Positions 19,011-26,796 of a stretch of 64,000 nt of DNA are shown in pieces. Position 1 is the stretch's first letter; each line of letters begins with the position of its first letter. This DNA comes from Bacillus sp. A301a_S52 (GTDB lineage Bacteria > Bacillota > Bacilli > Bacillales > Salisediminibacteriaceae), in NCBI GenBank assembly GCA_024701455.1, contig JABXYP010000001.1, positions 3,352,001 through 3,416,000 on the forward strand, written 5' to 3'. The notes under the pieces are model-generated. The model searched no databases. It was not told the DNA's origin and saw nothing but the letters and a program-made list of their open reading frames with translations. The position numbers and the translations under genes are program-made.

Positions 19011-19898
19011 ATGGCACGTCTTTTTCAAGGGGTTAAGTTACGACCAATTATCATTATTTTCATCGGGACAACGATTTTCGGCTTTGGTATTATTCATTTC
19101 AATTTACAAAACGGCCTTGCTCATGGCGGTTTTACTGGTATTACTCTATTACTCTACTACCTCTTTAAAATTGAGCCGTCGTTATCAAACCTGTTACTAA
19201 ATATTCCGCTTTTTTTAATCGGCTATAAATTATTTGGACGATTAATGCTTGTTTATAGTTTAATTGGAACCCTGTCATTGTCTATCTCATTAAGGATTTT
19301 TGAATTATACCCTGTTACACAACTGCCACTGCAAGATGATATGATTCTCGTTTCCATTTTTGCAGGCGCGTTTGTCGGTACAGGTTTAGGCATGATTTTT
19401 AGAGCAGGAGGCACAACAGGGGGAGTAGATATTCTTGCAAGATTAGCAAATAAATACGTTGGTATGAGTATTGGTAAATTTATGCTTTGTTTTGATGCGG
19501 TTGTCATTATCATTTCTCTTATTCATTTATCTTTACTCCATGCCATGTATACACTTGTGGCTGTATTCGTTGCAAGTAGAGTAATTGATTTCATTATTGA
19601 AGGAGCAAATGCCGCTAAGTCTGCCATGATTATTTCATCAAAAGCAGATGAGTTATCCCAAGTGATTATCGAGCGTATGAGTCGAGGATCTACCGTCCTT
19701 ACTGGGAAAGGAAGCTTTACTGCAGATGAACGTCAAATTTTGTATTGTGTTATTCATCGTAATGAATTGGTCCAATTAAAAAATTTAATTGATGACGTGG
19801 ACCCCTACGCTTTCTTTTCAGTCAATGATGTAAAAGAAGTATCAGGTGAAGGGTTTACATTCGATAATCAGCGCCGACCGCTAAAACCAACTTCATAA
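19011..19898 (+). CDS. YitT-family membrane protein (DUF161-DUF2179)
   Basis: A 295-residue protein with five to six membrane helices in the first ~200 residues (the conserved HGGFTGITLL and FRAGGTTGGVDI loops are present) and a C-terminal DUF2179 domain (RGSTVLTGKGSFT, then ILYCVIHRNEL). Members are widespread in Firmicutes; their transport function is unresolved. The ATG at 19011 follows AAGGAGGGG at good spacing; the in-frame ATG 14 codons upstream overlaps the promoter region. Confidence 0.88.
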   Translation: MARLFQGVKLRPIIIIFIGTTIFGFGIIHFNLQNGLAHGGFTGITLLLYYLFKIEPSLSNLLLNIPLFLIGYKLFGRLMLVYSLIGTLSLSISLRIFELYPVTQLPLQDDMILVSIFAGAFVGTGLGMIFRAGGTTGGVDILARLANKYVGMSIGKFMLCFDAVVIIISLIHLSLLHAMYTLVAVFVASRVIDFIIEGANAAKSAMIISSKADELSQVIIERMSRGSTVLTGKGSFTADERQILYCVIHRNELVQLKNLIDDVDPYAFFSVNDVKEVSGEGFTFDNQRRPLKPTS

Positions 19899-19908
19899 TC
19901 AAGATTGT

Positions 19909-19942
19909 CTAGTCCCGAAGCATTGAGCTTTCGGGATTTTTA
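19909..19942 (+). terminator. terminator of the YitT-family gene
   Basis: The stem TCCCGAAGC / GCTTTCGGGA is followed by five T. Confidence 0.85.
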
Positions 19943-20068
19943 GTGATGCATTGGCAAAACGATTTCTAAAAGATTTTAATTTTCATACTAATCAGCTATT
20001 TACAGAGAGACGGATTTTCTATACGCTATTCATTAATGGCATGGTACATATGACTGGAGGAAGTTGAG

Positions 20069-20851
20069 ATGAAAGCTATCTTTTTTGACTTGGACGATAC
20101 ATTATTATGGGATGAAAAAAGTGTTAAAAAGGCCTTCGAACTAACGTGTCAATACGCCGCTTCAAAGTATGACTTAGATGTAGACGCCTTGGAGCAAGCA
20201 GTCAGAAATAGTGCCCAAGAGCTATACAGTCGTTATGACACATTTAACTTCACCAAAATGATTGGGATTAATCCCTTTGAAGGACTTTGGGGAAAATTTA
20301 ATGACCCGGGCCCTCAATTTAACAAAATGAAAGAGATTGTTCCAACATATCGACGAGAGGCTTGGACTCAAGGTTTGAAAAAACTAGGGATAGATGATCC
20401 TTTATTAGGCAAAGAATTAGGCGAACGCTTCCCGGAAGAGAGAAAAAAGGTCCCATTCTTGTTTGATGATGCATTAACTGTTTTAGGAGAATTACATGGA
20501 AAATATAAGCTGCTCATGTTGACGAATGGTTCTCCAGAGTTGCAAAATACCAAGCTGACTATCACACCTGAATTGACCCCTTATTTTGATAAGATTATTA
20601 TTTCAGGGGAATTTGGTAAAGGCAAACCTGACAGAGCGATTTTTGACTACGCATTGAAGGTTATGAACGTTAGTGCTAGCGACACCCTCATGGTCGGCGA
20701 TAATCTTAACACGGATATTCTCGGGGCTAATGAAACTGGTATCACATCCGTGTGGCTTAATCGCTTCAACAAAGAAACAAGTCAAATTCAACCAAATTAT
20801 GAGATTAAAGAGTTGAGCGAGCTTTTTCCACTTCTAGAGAAATTAGACTAA
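20069..20851 (+). CDS. HAD-family hydrolase (YsaA-like)
   Basis: A 260-residue soluble hydrolase with the four HAD motifs: IFFDLDDTLLW (nucleophile Asp at residue 8), LMLTNGS (motif II), GKGKPD (motif III) and MVGDNLNTDI (motif IV). An alpha-helical cap lies between motifs I and II, as in the phosphoglycolate phosphatase subgroup. B. subtilis YsaA has the same length and opening, so orthology is plausible. The substrate is not predictable, although small phosphorylated metabolites are usual. Confidence 0.88.
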   Translation: MKAIFFDLDDTLLWDEKSVKKAFELTCQYAASKYDLDVDALEQAVRNSAQELYSRYDTFNFTKMIGINPFEGLWGKFNDPGPQFNKMKEIVPTYRREAWTQGLKKLGIDDPLLGKELGERFPEERKKVPFLFDDALTVLGELHGKYKLLMLTNGSPELQNTKLTITPELTPYFDKIIISGEFGKGKPDRAIFDYALKVMNVSASDTLMVGDNLNTDILGANETGITSVWLNRFNKETSQIQPNYEIKELSELFPLLEKLD

Positions 20852-20857
20852 CCGTCG

Positions 20858-20908
20858 CCTCTCTATTTTAAGTAGGTAGTTTTACAGACGTTTATCTGTA
20901 ATAAAAAA
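20858..20908 (+). repeat. intergenic repeat family, partial copy 2 (right arm)
   Basis: Carries CTCTCTATTTT, then TTTTACAGACG and TTATCTGTAATAAA, matching the right half of the double-hairpin repeat. It is immediately followed by a terminator hairpin. Confidence 0.6.
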
Positions 20909-20945
20909 AGGTATCCTTAAAAGTGGATTTTTAAGGATACCCTTT
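20904..20945. terminator. strong terminator hairpin
   Basis: A long perfect stem, GGTATCCTTAAAA with TTTTAAGGATACC, flanked by A and T tracts. It can stop transcription from both the HAD gene and the convergent fruA. Confidence 0.88.
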
Positions 20946-20965
20946 ACTTCATTTATAAAGCTAAG

Positions 20966-21115
20966 CTCAATCAGTGGGAGTGTTCCTTCATCCCCCACTG
21001 ATTGTTAGTTTAACTTATCGGACCTTTAGGGGCAGTTTATCCCCCAACTAAACTTTTTCGATCTTCTTAAGTTTTGAGGTGGGGGTTTTACTGCCCTTTT
21101 AGAGTGGGATAAATA
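20966..21115 (+). repeat. intergenic repeat family, variant copy 3
   Basis: Hairpin 1 is conserved (CAATCAGTGGGAG / CCCCCACTGATTG). The right part differs from the main family: TTAGGGGCAGTTTATCCCCC, then GAGGTGGGGGTTTTACTGCC and GAGTGGGATAAA. These GGGGCAGT/ACTGCCCC pieces resemble the subterminal hairpins of IS200/IS605-type elements; no transposase is present. Confidence 0.6.
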
Positions 21116-21121
21116 CTTTAT

Positions 21122-22981
21122 TTAAACTACTTTTTTCTTTAATATTCCAAGCAACGTAGCTGTTACGGCTGCTCCTGCTAAGATGGCAACGATATACATC
21201 GGCCAGTTATTAACAAGTAATATGACGAAAGCGCCGCCGTGTGGTGCTTCTGTCGCGTTACCGAATAACATCGATAAACCACCAGCAACCGCTGAACCTG
21301 CAACAATAGCTGGAATGACTCGTCCTGGATCAGAAGCAGCAAATGGAATCGCCCCTTCTGTAATAAATGAGGCACCGAGGACATAGTTCGTTTTCCCTGC
21401 TTCCTTTTCTTGCTTCGTAAATTTATTTTTAAAGAACGTCGTTGCAAATGCAATACCTAACGGTGGCACCATACCACCTGCCATTATGGCCGCATGAGGT
21501 TCTAAATTACCAGCAGCAATCATGGCAATACCAAAGGTGTATGCTGCTTTATTTATTGGACCACCCATGTCGATCGCCATCATGGCCCCTAACAAAATGC
21601 CTAATAATACGATGTTTCCTGTGCCTAATCCTTCAAGCCAGTTAACGAGTCCACCTTGGACATCAGCTAAAGGTGTCACGATGAAATACATGATAAGACC
21701 AGTAGAGAAGATACCAAATAACGGTAATAATAGAATCGTTTTAATGCCATCTAACGACTGTGGAACGAAAGCGAATGCTTTTCTGAGAGCTACAACTAAA
21801 TATCCAGCTAAGAAACCAGCGATAATGCCACCTAAGAAACCGGCGTCTCCATTACTAGCCATCAGTCCCCCGACCATACCAGCAGCAAACCCAGGCCGAT
21901 CAGCGATACTTCGAGCTATAAATGCAGCTAATACTGGTACCATAAGAGAAAAGGCATTCGCGCCACCAATTTCCCTTAATATCTCTCCAAATGGTGTTAA
22001 TGTCCCTTCTACTTGATCTTCAAAGAAGAACGATAAGGCAATGAGAATCCCGCCCCCGACAACGAATGGGAGCATGTTTGAAACCCCATTCATTAAGTGA
22101 CGATAAAAAGCTGGACGCTTATCTTCTTCACTAGAGCTTCCTGATTCTTTGCTATCTGCTTGGTAAACTTTAGCATCACCTGCAGCCGCTTGTTTCAATA
22201 ATTCAGCTGGACGACGAATTCCTGCCGTTACTGGTGCACTAATTAGCTTTTTCCCTGAAAATCGTGCTTTTTCTACTTCAGTATCTGCTGCGATAATGAC
22301 AGCATCCGCCCGTTCAATATCTTGAGCAGTTAGTTTATTTCTAACACCATCAGATCCATTTGTTTCAACTTTAATATCATAGCCTAGCTCTTTAGCTTTG
22401 TCTTTCAGTCCATCAGCTGCCATATACGTATGGGCAATACCCGTTGGACACCCTGTCACTGCAACAAAATAAGGACGGTTGCGGCTCGGTGCATTTGCTG
22501 TTTCTTTTTCTACTGCATCCAATTTTTCTTTTTCTTTCTCATTTACTGTTGCAAGTACTTCTGAGACTGAACGCGCTTCCATTAATGTGTGACGAAACGC
22601 CTCATCCATGAGTAAAGTTGAGAGACGAGACAATGCTTGAAGATGGACCTCATTTGCACCTTCACTGGCTGCAATCATAAAGAAAAGGTGGCTCTTCTTA
22701 CCATCTAACGAATTATAATCAATGCCTGCCTTTGACCGACCAAATACAATCGCTGGACTTTTGACGGCGCTCGTTTTGGCATGTGGAATGGCAACGCCAT
22801 CCCCTATTCCCGTTGAGCTTTGACTTTCACGATTATGAATTTCTTTTATAAAATGTTTTTTATCACTTAACTTCCCAGCAGCGTCTAGTTTTTCCGCCAA
22901 TTCATCAATGACTGCGTCTTTCGTTGTTGACGTTAAATCTAGTAAAATAGTATCTTTCGTTAATAATTCAGTAATTCTCAT
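21122..22981 (-). CDS. fruA: fructose PTS transporter subunit IIABC
   Basis: A 619-residue fused PTS permease: an EIIA domain (~1-145; phosphorylated His in AIPHAKTSAVK), an EIIB domain (~165-265; active Cys in GCPTGIAHTYM) and an EIIC membrane domain (~300-615; GGLMASNGDAGFLGGI). It imports fructose as fructose 1-phosphate. I use the ATG at 22981, behind AAAGGGTGA; the in-frame GTG three codons earlier overlaps that site. It begins five bases after the fruK stop, so it is the last gene of a fruR-fruK-fruA operon. Confidence 0.95.
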   Translation of the reverse strand: MRITELLTKDTILLDLTSTTKDAVIDELAEKLDAAGKLSDKKHFIKEIHNRESQSSTGIGDGVAIPHAKTSAVKSPAIVFGRSKAGIDYNSLDGKKSHLFFMIAASEGANEVHLQALSRLSTLLMDEAFRHTLMEARSVSEVLATVNEKEKEKLDAVEKETANAPSRNRPYFVAVTGCPTGIAHTYMAADGLKDKAKELGYDIKVETNGSDGVRNKLTAQDIERADAVIIAADTEVEKARFSGKKLISAPVTAGIRRPAELLKQAAAGDAKVYQADSKESGSSSEEDKRPAFYRHLMNGVSNMLPFVVGGGILIALSFFFEDQVEGTLTPFGEILREIGGANAFSLMVPVLAAFIARSIADRPGFAAGMVGGLMASNGDAGFLGGIIAGFLAGYLVVALRKAFAFVPQSLDGIKTILLLPLFGIFSTGLIMYFIVTPLADVQGGLVNWLEGLGTGNIVLLGILLGAMMAIDMGGPINKAAYTFGIAMIAAGNLEPHAAIMAGGMVPPLGIAFATTFFKNKFTKQEKEAGKTNYVLGASFITEGAIPFAASDPGRVIPAIVAGSAVAGGLSMLFGNATEAPHGGAFVILLVNNWPMYIVAILAGAAVTATLLGILKKKVV

Positions 22982-22986
22982 CGTAA

Positions 22987-23913
22987 TCACCCTTTCTTTC
23001 TCGTTTTAATTGATATATGAGATAATAATGACTTTACTTTCTCTTCGGTACACATACCATCGGAGAAAGCTGTGGCGCTTCCAGCCGCCACACTAAAACG
23101 AAAAGCTTCTTGTAAATCGCGTGACTGGGAGTAAGCATATATAAAACCGGCTACCATTGAATCCCCTGCACCAACAGAATTTTTGACAGTACCTTTTGGG
23201 ACAGTAGCGGTATATACCTGAGATTGTGAAACTAATGCAGCACCTTTATCAGCCATAGAGACTAACACATGCTCGGCACCATCTTCAATCGCTTTCTGGG
23301 CAAAGTCAACAGCTGAATCAAGATCAGTAATTTGCCCTTCATATAAATACTGCAATTCTTTCTCATTCGGTTTAATCAGAAACGGTGACGCTTTCAAAAC
23401 ATGTCTCAGCGGTTCACCACTCGTGTCAGCAAGGACGTGCGCCTGTTTCTTTTTAGCATGATCAATAAGTTGCTTATAAAGATCGGCTTCTAATACAGTT
23501 GGTAGACTACCAGACAAGACAAGTAGATCGTCTTTTTGCAATTTATCAAGTTGTTGAAATAGCTGATCTATGTGCTCTTGTTTAATATTTGGAGCGACGC
23601 CATTAATCTCTGTTTCTGTCGCTGTGTCTGTTTTTAGCTTTACATTAATACGTGTATGACCCGGTGTATCGATAAATTGGCAATCTACTCCTTCTTTTTC
23701 AAGCTCCTCTTTAAGATACTGACCGGTAAATCCTGCTGTAAATCCTAGAGCTACAGACGTCATACCGAAATTTTTTAATACTTTGGAAACATTAATCCCT
23801 TTTCCTCCTGGCACCATGTTTTGAGATGCTACACGGTTTGTTTCACCTAATTGAAAATTGTCCACATTCACTAAATAATCAATAGATGGGTTAATGGTTA
23901 CTGTATATATCAT
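22987..23913 (-). CDS. fruK: 1-phosphofructokinase
   Basis: A 308-residue PfkB-family sugar kinase that phosphorylates fructose 1-phosphate to the 1,6-bisphosphate in the cytoplasm. Motifs: TINPSIDYLV at the N-terminus, MVPGGKGINVSKVL (substrate loop) and KNSVGAGDSMVAGF with the catalytic Asp. It overlaps the end of fruR by 23 bases and is coupled to fruA. The cluster order is the standard Firmicute arrangement. Confidence 0.95.
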   Translation of the reverse strand: MIYTVTINPSIDYLVNVDNFQLGETNRVASQNMVPGGKGINVSKVLKNFGMTSVALGFTAGFTGQYLKEELEKEGVDCQFIDTPGHTRINVKLKTDTATETEINGVAPNIKQEHIDQLFQQLDKLQKDDLLVLSGSLPTVLEADLYKQLIDHAKKKQAHVLADTSGEPLRHVLKASPFLIKPNEKELQYLYEGQITDLDSAVDFAQKAIEDGAEHVLVSMADKGAALVSQSQVYTATVPKGTVKNSVGAGDSMVAGFIYAYSQSRDLQEAFRFSVAAGSATAFSDGMCTEEKVKSLLSHISIKTRKKG

Positions 23914-24667
23914 CGTCCTTCACCACCTCAAGTGTCACTATTTGTTTGAGCTTTTTAAAAAATTCATCATCGTCGCCTTCCGTCGTAATGAGAACAGCTT
24001 CATTTAAATCTGCAAATTTAGCGAACGTGACATCACCGAATTTTGATGAATCTGCTAAAACAAATGTATGATTAGATTGCTTGATTGCTAAATGTTTAAT
24101 TTGCGCTTCTTCCGGGTCCGGCGTGGAATAACCAAAGTTTAAATCGACACCGTTTGTTCCGATGAAAGCTTTGTCAAATTGAAATTGTTGGATGGCTTCA
24201 ACAGCTCCTTTACCAACAAAAGCATGGGTACCTGATTTGACATATCCTCCTAGTACGTATGTGCGAAAATTAAGGTTAATCGCCTCCTCAATTATATTGA
24301 GGCCGTTCGTTACAATGACGACATCTTTTGCTTGAATATAAGGAAGAATTGCCTGTGTAGAGGTCCCTGCATCAATAAATAAGCTGTCTCCATTCTTTAT
24401 AAATCCAGCAGCTTTTTCACCCATTTGTTGTTTCTCTACAGTGAATTGTTGCTGTTTTTCTATCATGGACGGTTCTTCTACTTTTCTTTTTAGTAAGGAA
24501 GCCCCACCATGAATACGCTTTATTTTTTTCTCATTTTCAAGAATCGTTAAGTCTCTGCGTATCGTTGACTCAGAAGCACCTGTCTCATTAACTAATTCCG
24601 CAAGCTTAGCGATCTTTTGTTTCTCTAGTAGTTGTAATATGGCTTCATGCCGTTCATAAGTTAACAT
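23891..24667 (-). CDS. fruR: DeoR-family fructose operon repressor
   Basis: A 258-residue regulator with an N-terminal DeoR winged helix (LTYERHEAILQLL, then SESTIRRDLTIL) and a C-terminal sugar-phosphate sensing domain (DAGTSTQAILPYI, then KAFIGTNGVD). It likely releases DNA when fructose 1-phosphate is present. I choose the ATG at 24667 with AAGGTG upstream over the in-frame GTG at 24676. A triplet of ten-base repeats lies in the promoter directly upstream and is the expected operator, so the gene is probably autoregulated. Confidence 0.93.
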   Translation of the reverse strand: MLTYERHEAILQLLEKQKIAKLAELVNETGASESTIRRDLTILENEKKIKRIHGGASLLKRKVEEPSMIEKQQQFTVEKQQMGEKAAGFIKNGDSLFIDAGTSTQAILPYIQAKDVVIVTNGLNIIEEAINLNFRTYVLGGYVKSGTHAFVGKGAVEAIQQFQFDKAFIGTNGVDLNFGYSTPDPEEAQIKHLAIKQSNHTFVLADSSKFGDVTFAKFADLNEAVLITTEGDDDEFFKKLKQIVTLEVVKDDDIYSNH

Positions 24668-24697
24668 GGTAGTCACACCTTTTCACTTATTAATGTC

Positions 24698-24741
24698 ATT
24701 ATACAATCAAAATCGATCAAAATCAATCAAAATTAGTCAAC
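24698..24741 (-). promoter_or_regulatory. fru promoter with triple direct-repeat operator
   Basis: On the minus strand a TTGATT -35 and a perfect TATAAT -10 are 17 bases apart. The spacer and -35 are built from three tandem ten-base units TTTTGATTGA, TTTTGATCGA, TTTTGATTGT. Spaced direct repeats covering a promoter are typical of DeoR-type operators, so this is the likely FruR site. More ATCA/TGAT-rich repeats continue to about 24800. Confidence 0.7.
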
Positions 24742-24805
24742 TTTTTTATAATTTTTTTCACTATCAATCATTTTTAATCATAATCACCAAAAAACAATCA
24801 TCATT

Positions 24806-24877
24806 TCCGCCTAAATGGAGTTACTTCTCATCTCTATTTTGAGTCGGGAAGCTAACGAACGCTTATCTGTGATAAAA
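24806..24877 (+). repeat. intergenic repeat family, partial copy 4
   Basis: Hairpin 2 only: CCGCCTAAATGGAG, then CTCTATTTTGAGTCGGGA and CGCTTATCTGTGATAAAA. Hairpin 1 is missing. Confidence 0.7.
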
Positions 24878-24904
24878 GAAAAAGAAAGCCTCATATGGCT
24901 TTCC
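24875..24904 (-). terminator. terminator of the CstR-like gene
   Basis: On the minus strand GGAAAGCC / GGCTTTC is followed by a long T-rich tract (CTTTTTCTTTTATC). Confidence 0.75.
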
Positions 24905-24925
24905 AGCACACCCTTTTATTTATTC

Positions 24926-25186
24926 TTATCTGCTTTTGACAAGCATTTTAATTGCTTCTTCAATCATTTCTTCACGCACTTCTTCATTTTCTGATTCATT
25001 TCGGAGGCACGATTCTAAATTTCTTGCTACTACATATGCTGTTGCTCGATCAATAGCCGTTCGTACTGCACTCATTTGTGTAATGATTTCTTTACAATCT
25101 TTCTCTTCTTCCATCATCCGTAAAACACCGCGTATTTGACCTTCAAGGCGTCTTAAACGGTTTTTCATATCTTTGGAATATTCCAC
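24926..25186 (-). CDS. CsoR-family repressor of the persulfide-sensing CstR type
   Basis: An 86-residue all-helical DUF156 repressor. Cys31 and Cys60 are present, but the histidine that completes the copper site of CsoR is Asn56 here. The two-Cys, no-His pattern and the length of 86 match CstR, which senses persulfides and polysulfides by forming inter-subunit di- or trisulfides. The start is a GTG after AAGGTGG. In known systems CstR controls rhodanese/sulfur-oxidation genes; none lies next to it here, so its targets are elsewhere or it has been separated from them. Confidence 0.8.
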   Translation of the reverse strand: MEYSKDMKNRLRRLEGQIRGVLRMMEEEKDCKEIITQMSAVRTAIDRATAYVVARNLESCLRNESENEEVREEMIEEAIKMLVKSR

Positions 25187-25375
25187 TTGCCAGTACCACC
25201 TTTCTTAATAAAACATTCAGTGATTTAGTTTTTAATTAACGTTATCCTTGAAAGGATTTTTAATTCTATCTTCTCTGATCATTTTACTATATTTTTACTA
25301 TCTAAGCTAACATTAACACATAATAGTTCAGTAACTCATACTTTTACAAGCAGTTAGTCATTGCATTCATTATCT

Positions 25376-25545
25376 TTTTCTCTATCCGTCTAAGGGCAAC
25401 TACTCCTCTGTCTTCGCCTTTTGGGCTTGCCAATCGGAGAGTTTTCTTTAGCGGATAGACGACTCCACTATTTTCTCTATCCGTCTAAGGGCAACTACTC
25501 CTCTGTCTTCGCCTTTTGGGCTTGCCAATCGGAGAGTTTTCTTTA
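25376..25545. repeat. tandem duplication, 95-base period
   Basis: A 75-base block (25376-25450) recurs at 25471-25545 with no difference that I can see; the intervening 20 bases complete a 95-base unit. The right copy contains the stop codon and last ~18 codons of the DedA-family gene. The left copy is a downstream non-coding echo of the same sequence. Near-identity implies a recent duplication. Confidence 0.85.
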
Positions 25546-26111
25546 AATTTTTTTCGTCGTTGCATTCTGAAGATGATGTACATGGTTAACACTATCCCTA
25601 ATCCTGTAAATATTAGCCATTGCGTTTGATGAAAACGGGTGATTATGGCTTCGATGTTCCCAAGCGTCCCTAAATAAAACATAATAATTGATAGGGGGTA
25701 GAAACCAATAAAGGTTAGAGCCGCAAATTTCCATTTAGTCATGTGGCTGAAACCAGCTATATATGTTATATACCCCATTCCAATAAAGCGACCAACTGCA
25801 ATCATCCAATCCCCATACTTATCAACCCACTTTTGAGCAAACGCCATTTTTTTCTTTGGTATTTTATTCCTTACAATTGATTCATAACGAATACTAACGA
25901 AATAAGGGATGAAACTCACTACTACATAAATAAGCGAGGTCCAAACGGAATATAGTAAAATGTCAAGCCAACTAGGATTTAGTAAATAACCGTATACAAG
26001 GACGAAAATAGCCGCTGGGAAAGGGATTGAAAGTGCTTCTATGGCAACTCCTATGACTAATCCTACCCAGCCTAGCTGCCGTAGTAAATCAAAAATTATC
26101 TCTACCATCAT
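25485..26111 (-). CDS. DedA/SNARE-associated family membrane protein
   Basis: A 208-residue membrane protein with about five hydrophobic segments and the DedA family loops: EALSIPFPAAIFVLVYGYL near residue 25 and VGRFIGMGYITYIAGFSHM near residue 108. DedA proteins affect membrane lipid translocation (undecaprenyl-phosphate or phosphatidylethanolamine flipping) and proton-motive-force homeostasis. The last ~18 residues are basic (GKPKRRRQRSS) and are encoded inside a tandemly duplicated DNA block, so the tail may be non-ancestral. The start follows GAGGAG. Monocistronic. Confidence 0.85.
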   Translation of the reverse strand: MMVEIIFDLLRQLGWVGLVIGVAIEALSIPFPAAIFVLVYGYLLNPSWLDILLYSVWTSLIYVVVSFIPYFVSIRYESIVRNKIPKKKMAFAQKWVDKYGDWMIAVGRFIGMGYITYIAGFSHMTKWKFAALTFIGFYPLSIIMFYLGTLGNIEAIITRFHQTQWLIFTGLGIVLTMYIIFRMQRRKKFKENSPIGKPKRRRQRSSCP

Positions 26112-26155
26112 GATCTCCTCGCCTATACTAAAATAGTGACGGTCAGTATTGTAGC

Positions 26156-26796
26156 ATGACCTTTGTTAGTGATCCCTCTTAGATTACCCGGCTTTGCGTT
26201 TGTAAAACATGAGGCATTATAAGATTTTAGTAAATCGAATCGATTTCATAATGAGTTTTTGCTGCACTAACACTATGCAGTACTCCCAACTATATAGATT
26301 TAGCTCTCCTCTCTATCCTTAATCAGGAAGTTTTACGACGGTTAACTGTATAAAAAGTAACCTAACGTAAGACGGCGACTCCCTGAGGGTGAACGTAGTC
26401 TGAAGAGCCACTTTTGTTAGAGTTGATTGGCCGATGATACGGGGCCTGGACCTGACGAATTTATCCTTAGTAGGCAATTTAAAAAGGAGAGGTTATATCT
26501 CCTATATCGGAAAAATTCCTCTTATATTCCCAAAAATGAGCTCTCTCTTTCATCTAACCGAAAAATCTCCGCTTATTTTTACTCTTACTAATGACTCAAT
26601 TATTGACAAGACGTCTTATCTACAGGTAAAGACATTTAAACCGAAGTTTTGTTAATGATAAACCTGCCCGATTAGGATGTCACTTGCCTTATCTGTGATA
26701 AATGACTGATCCATTTCATAAGCTTTCATAGCAATCTCTTTGATGCCATGTCTCAGTAGAAGGAACAAACCAAAAGTACTAACTGTTAAATCTCGT
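26156..26796. other. gene-poor region with repeat debris
   Basis: It contains partial repeat copy 5 (26284-26356) and, next to it, GC-richer debris (ACGGCGACTCCCTGAGGGTG, about 26372-26391) resembling the decayed repeat at 11.6 kb. The only open frame (26434-26655) has no ribosome site and no recognisable protein features, so I do not call it. Confidence 0.5.
26284..26356 (+). repeat. intergenic repeat family, partial copy 5
   Basis: Hairpin 2 region: ATATAGATTTAGCTCTCC, then CTCTATCC, TTTTACGACGGTTAACTG. Divergent. Confidence 0.6.

Noticed and set aside
25376..25545. Repeat considered as a CRISPR fragment
   Set aside because: Only two copies, with a 75-base repeat and 20-base gap, overlapping a coding region; no cas genes.
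26434..26655. Open frame of 73 codons in the repeat-rich gap
   Set aside because: No ribosome binding site, no recognisable protein pattern, and it lies next to repeat debris.
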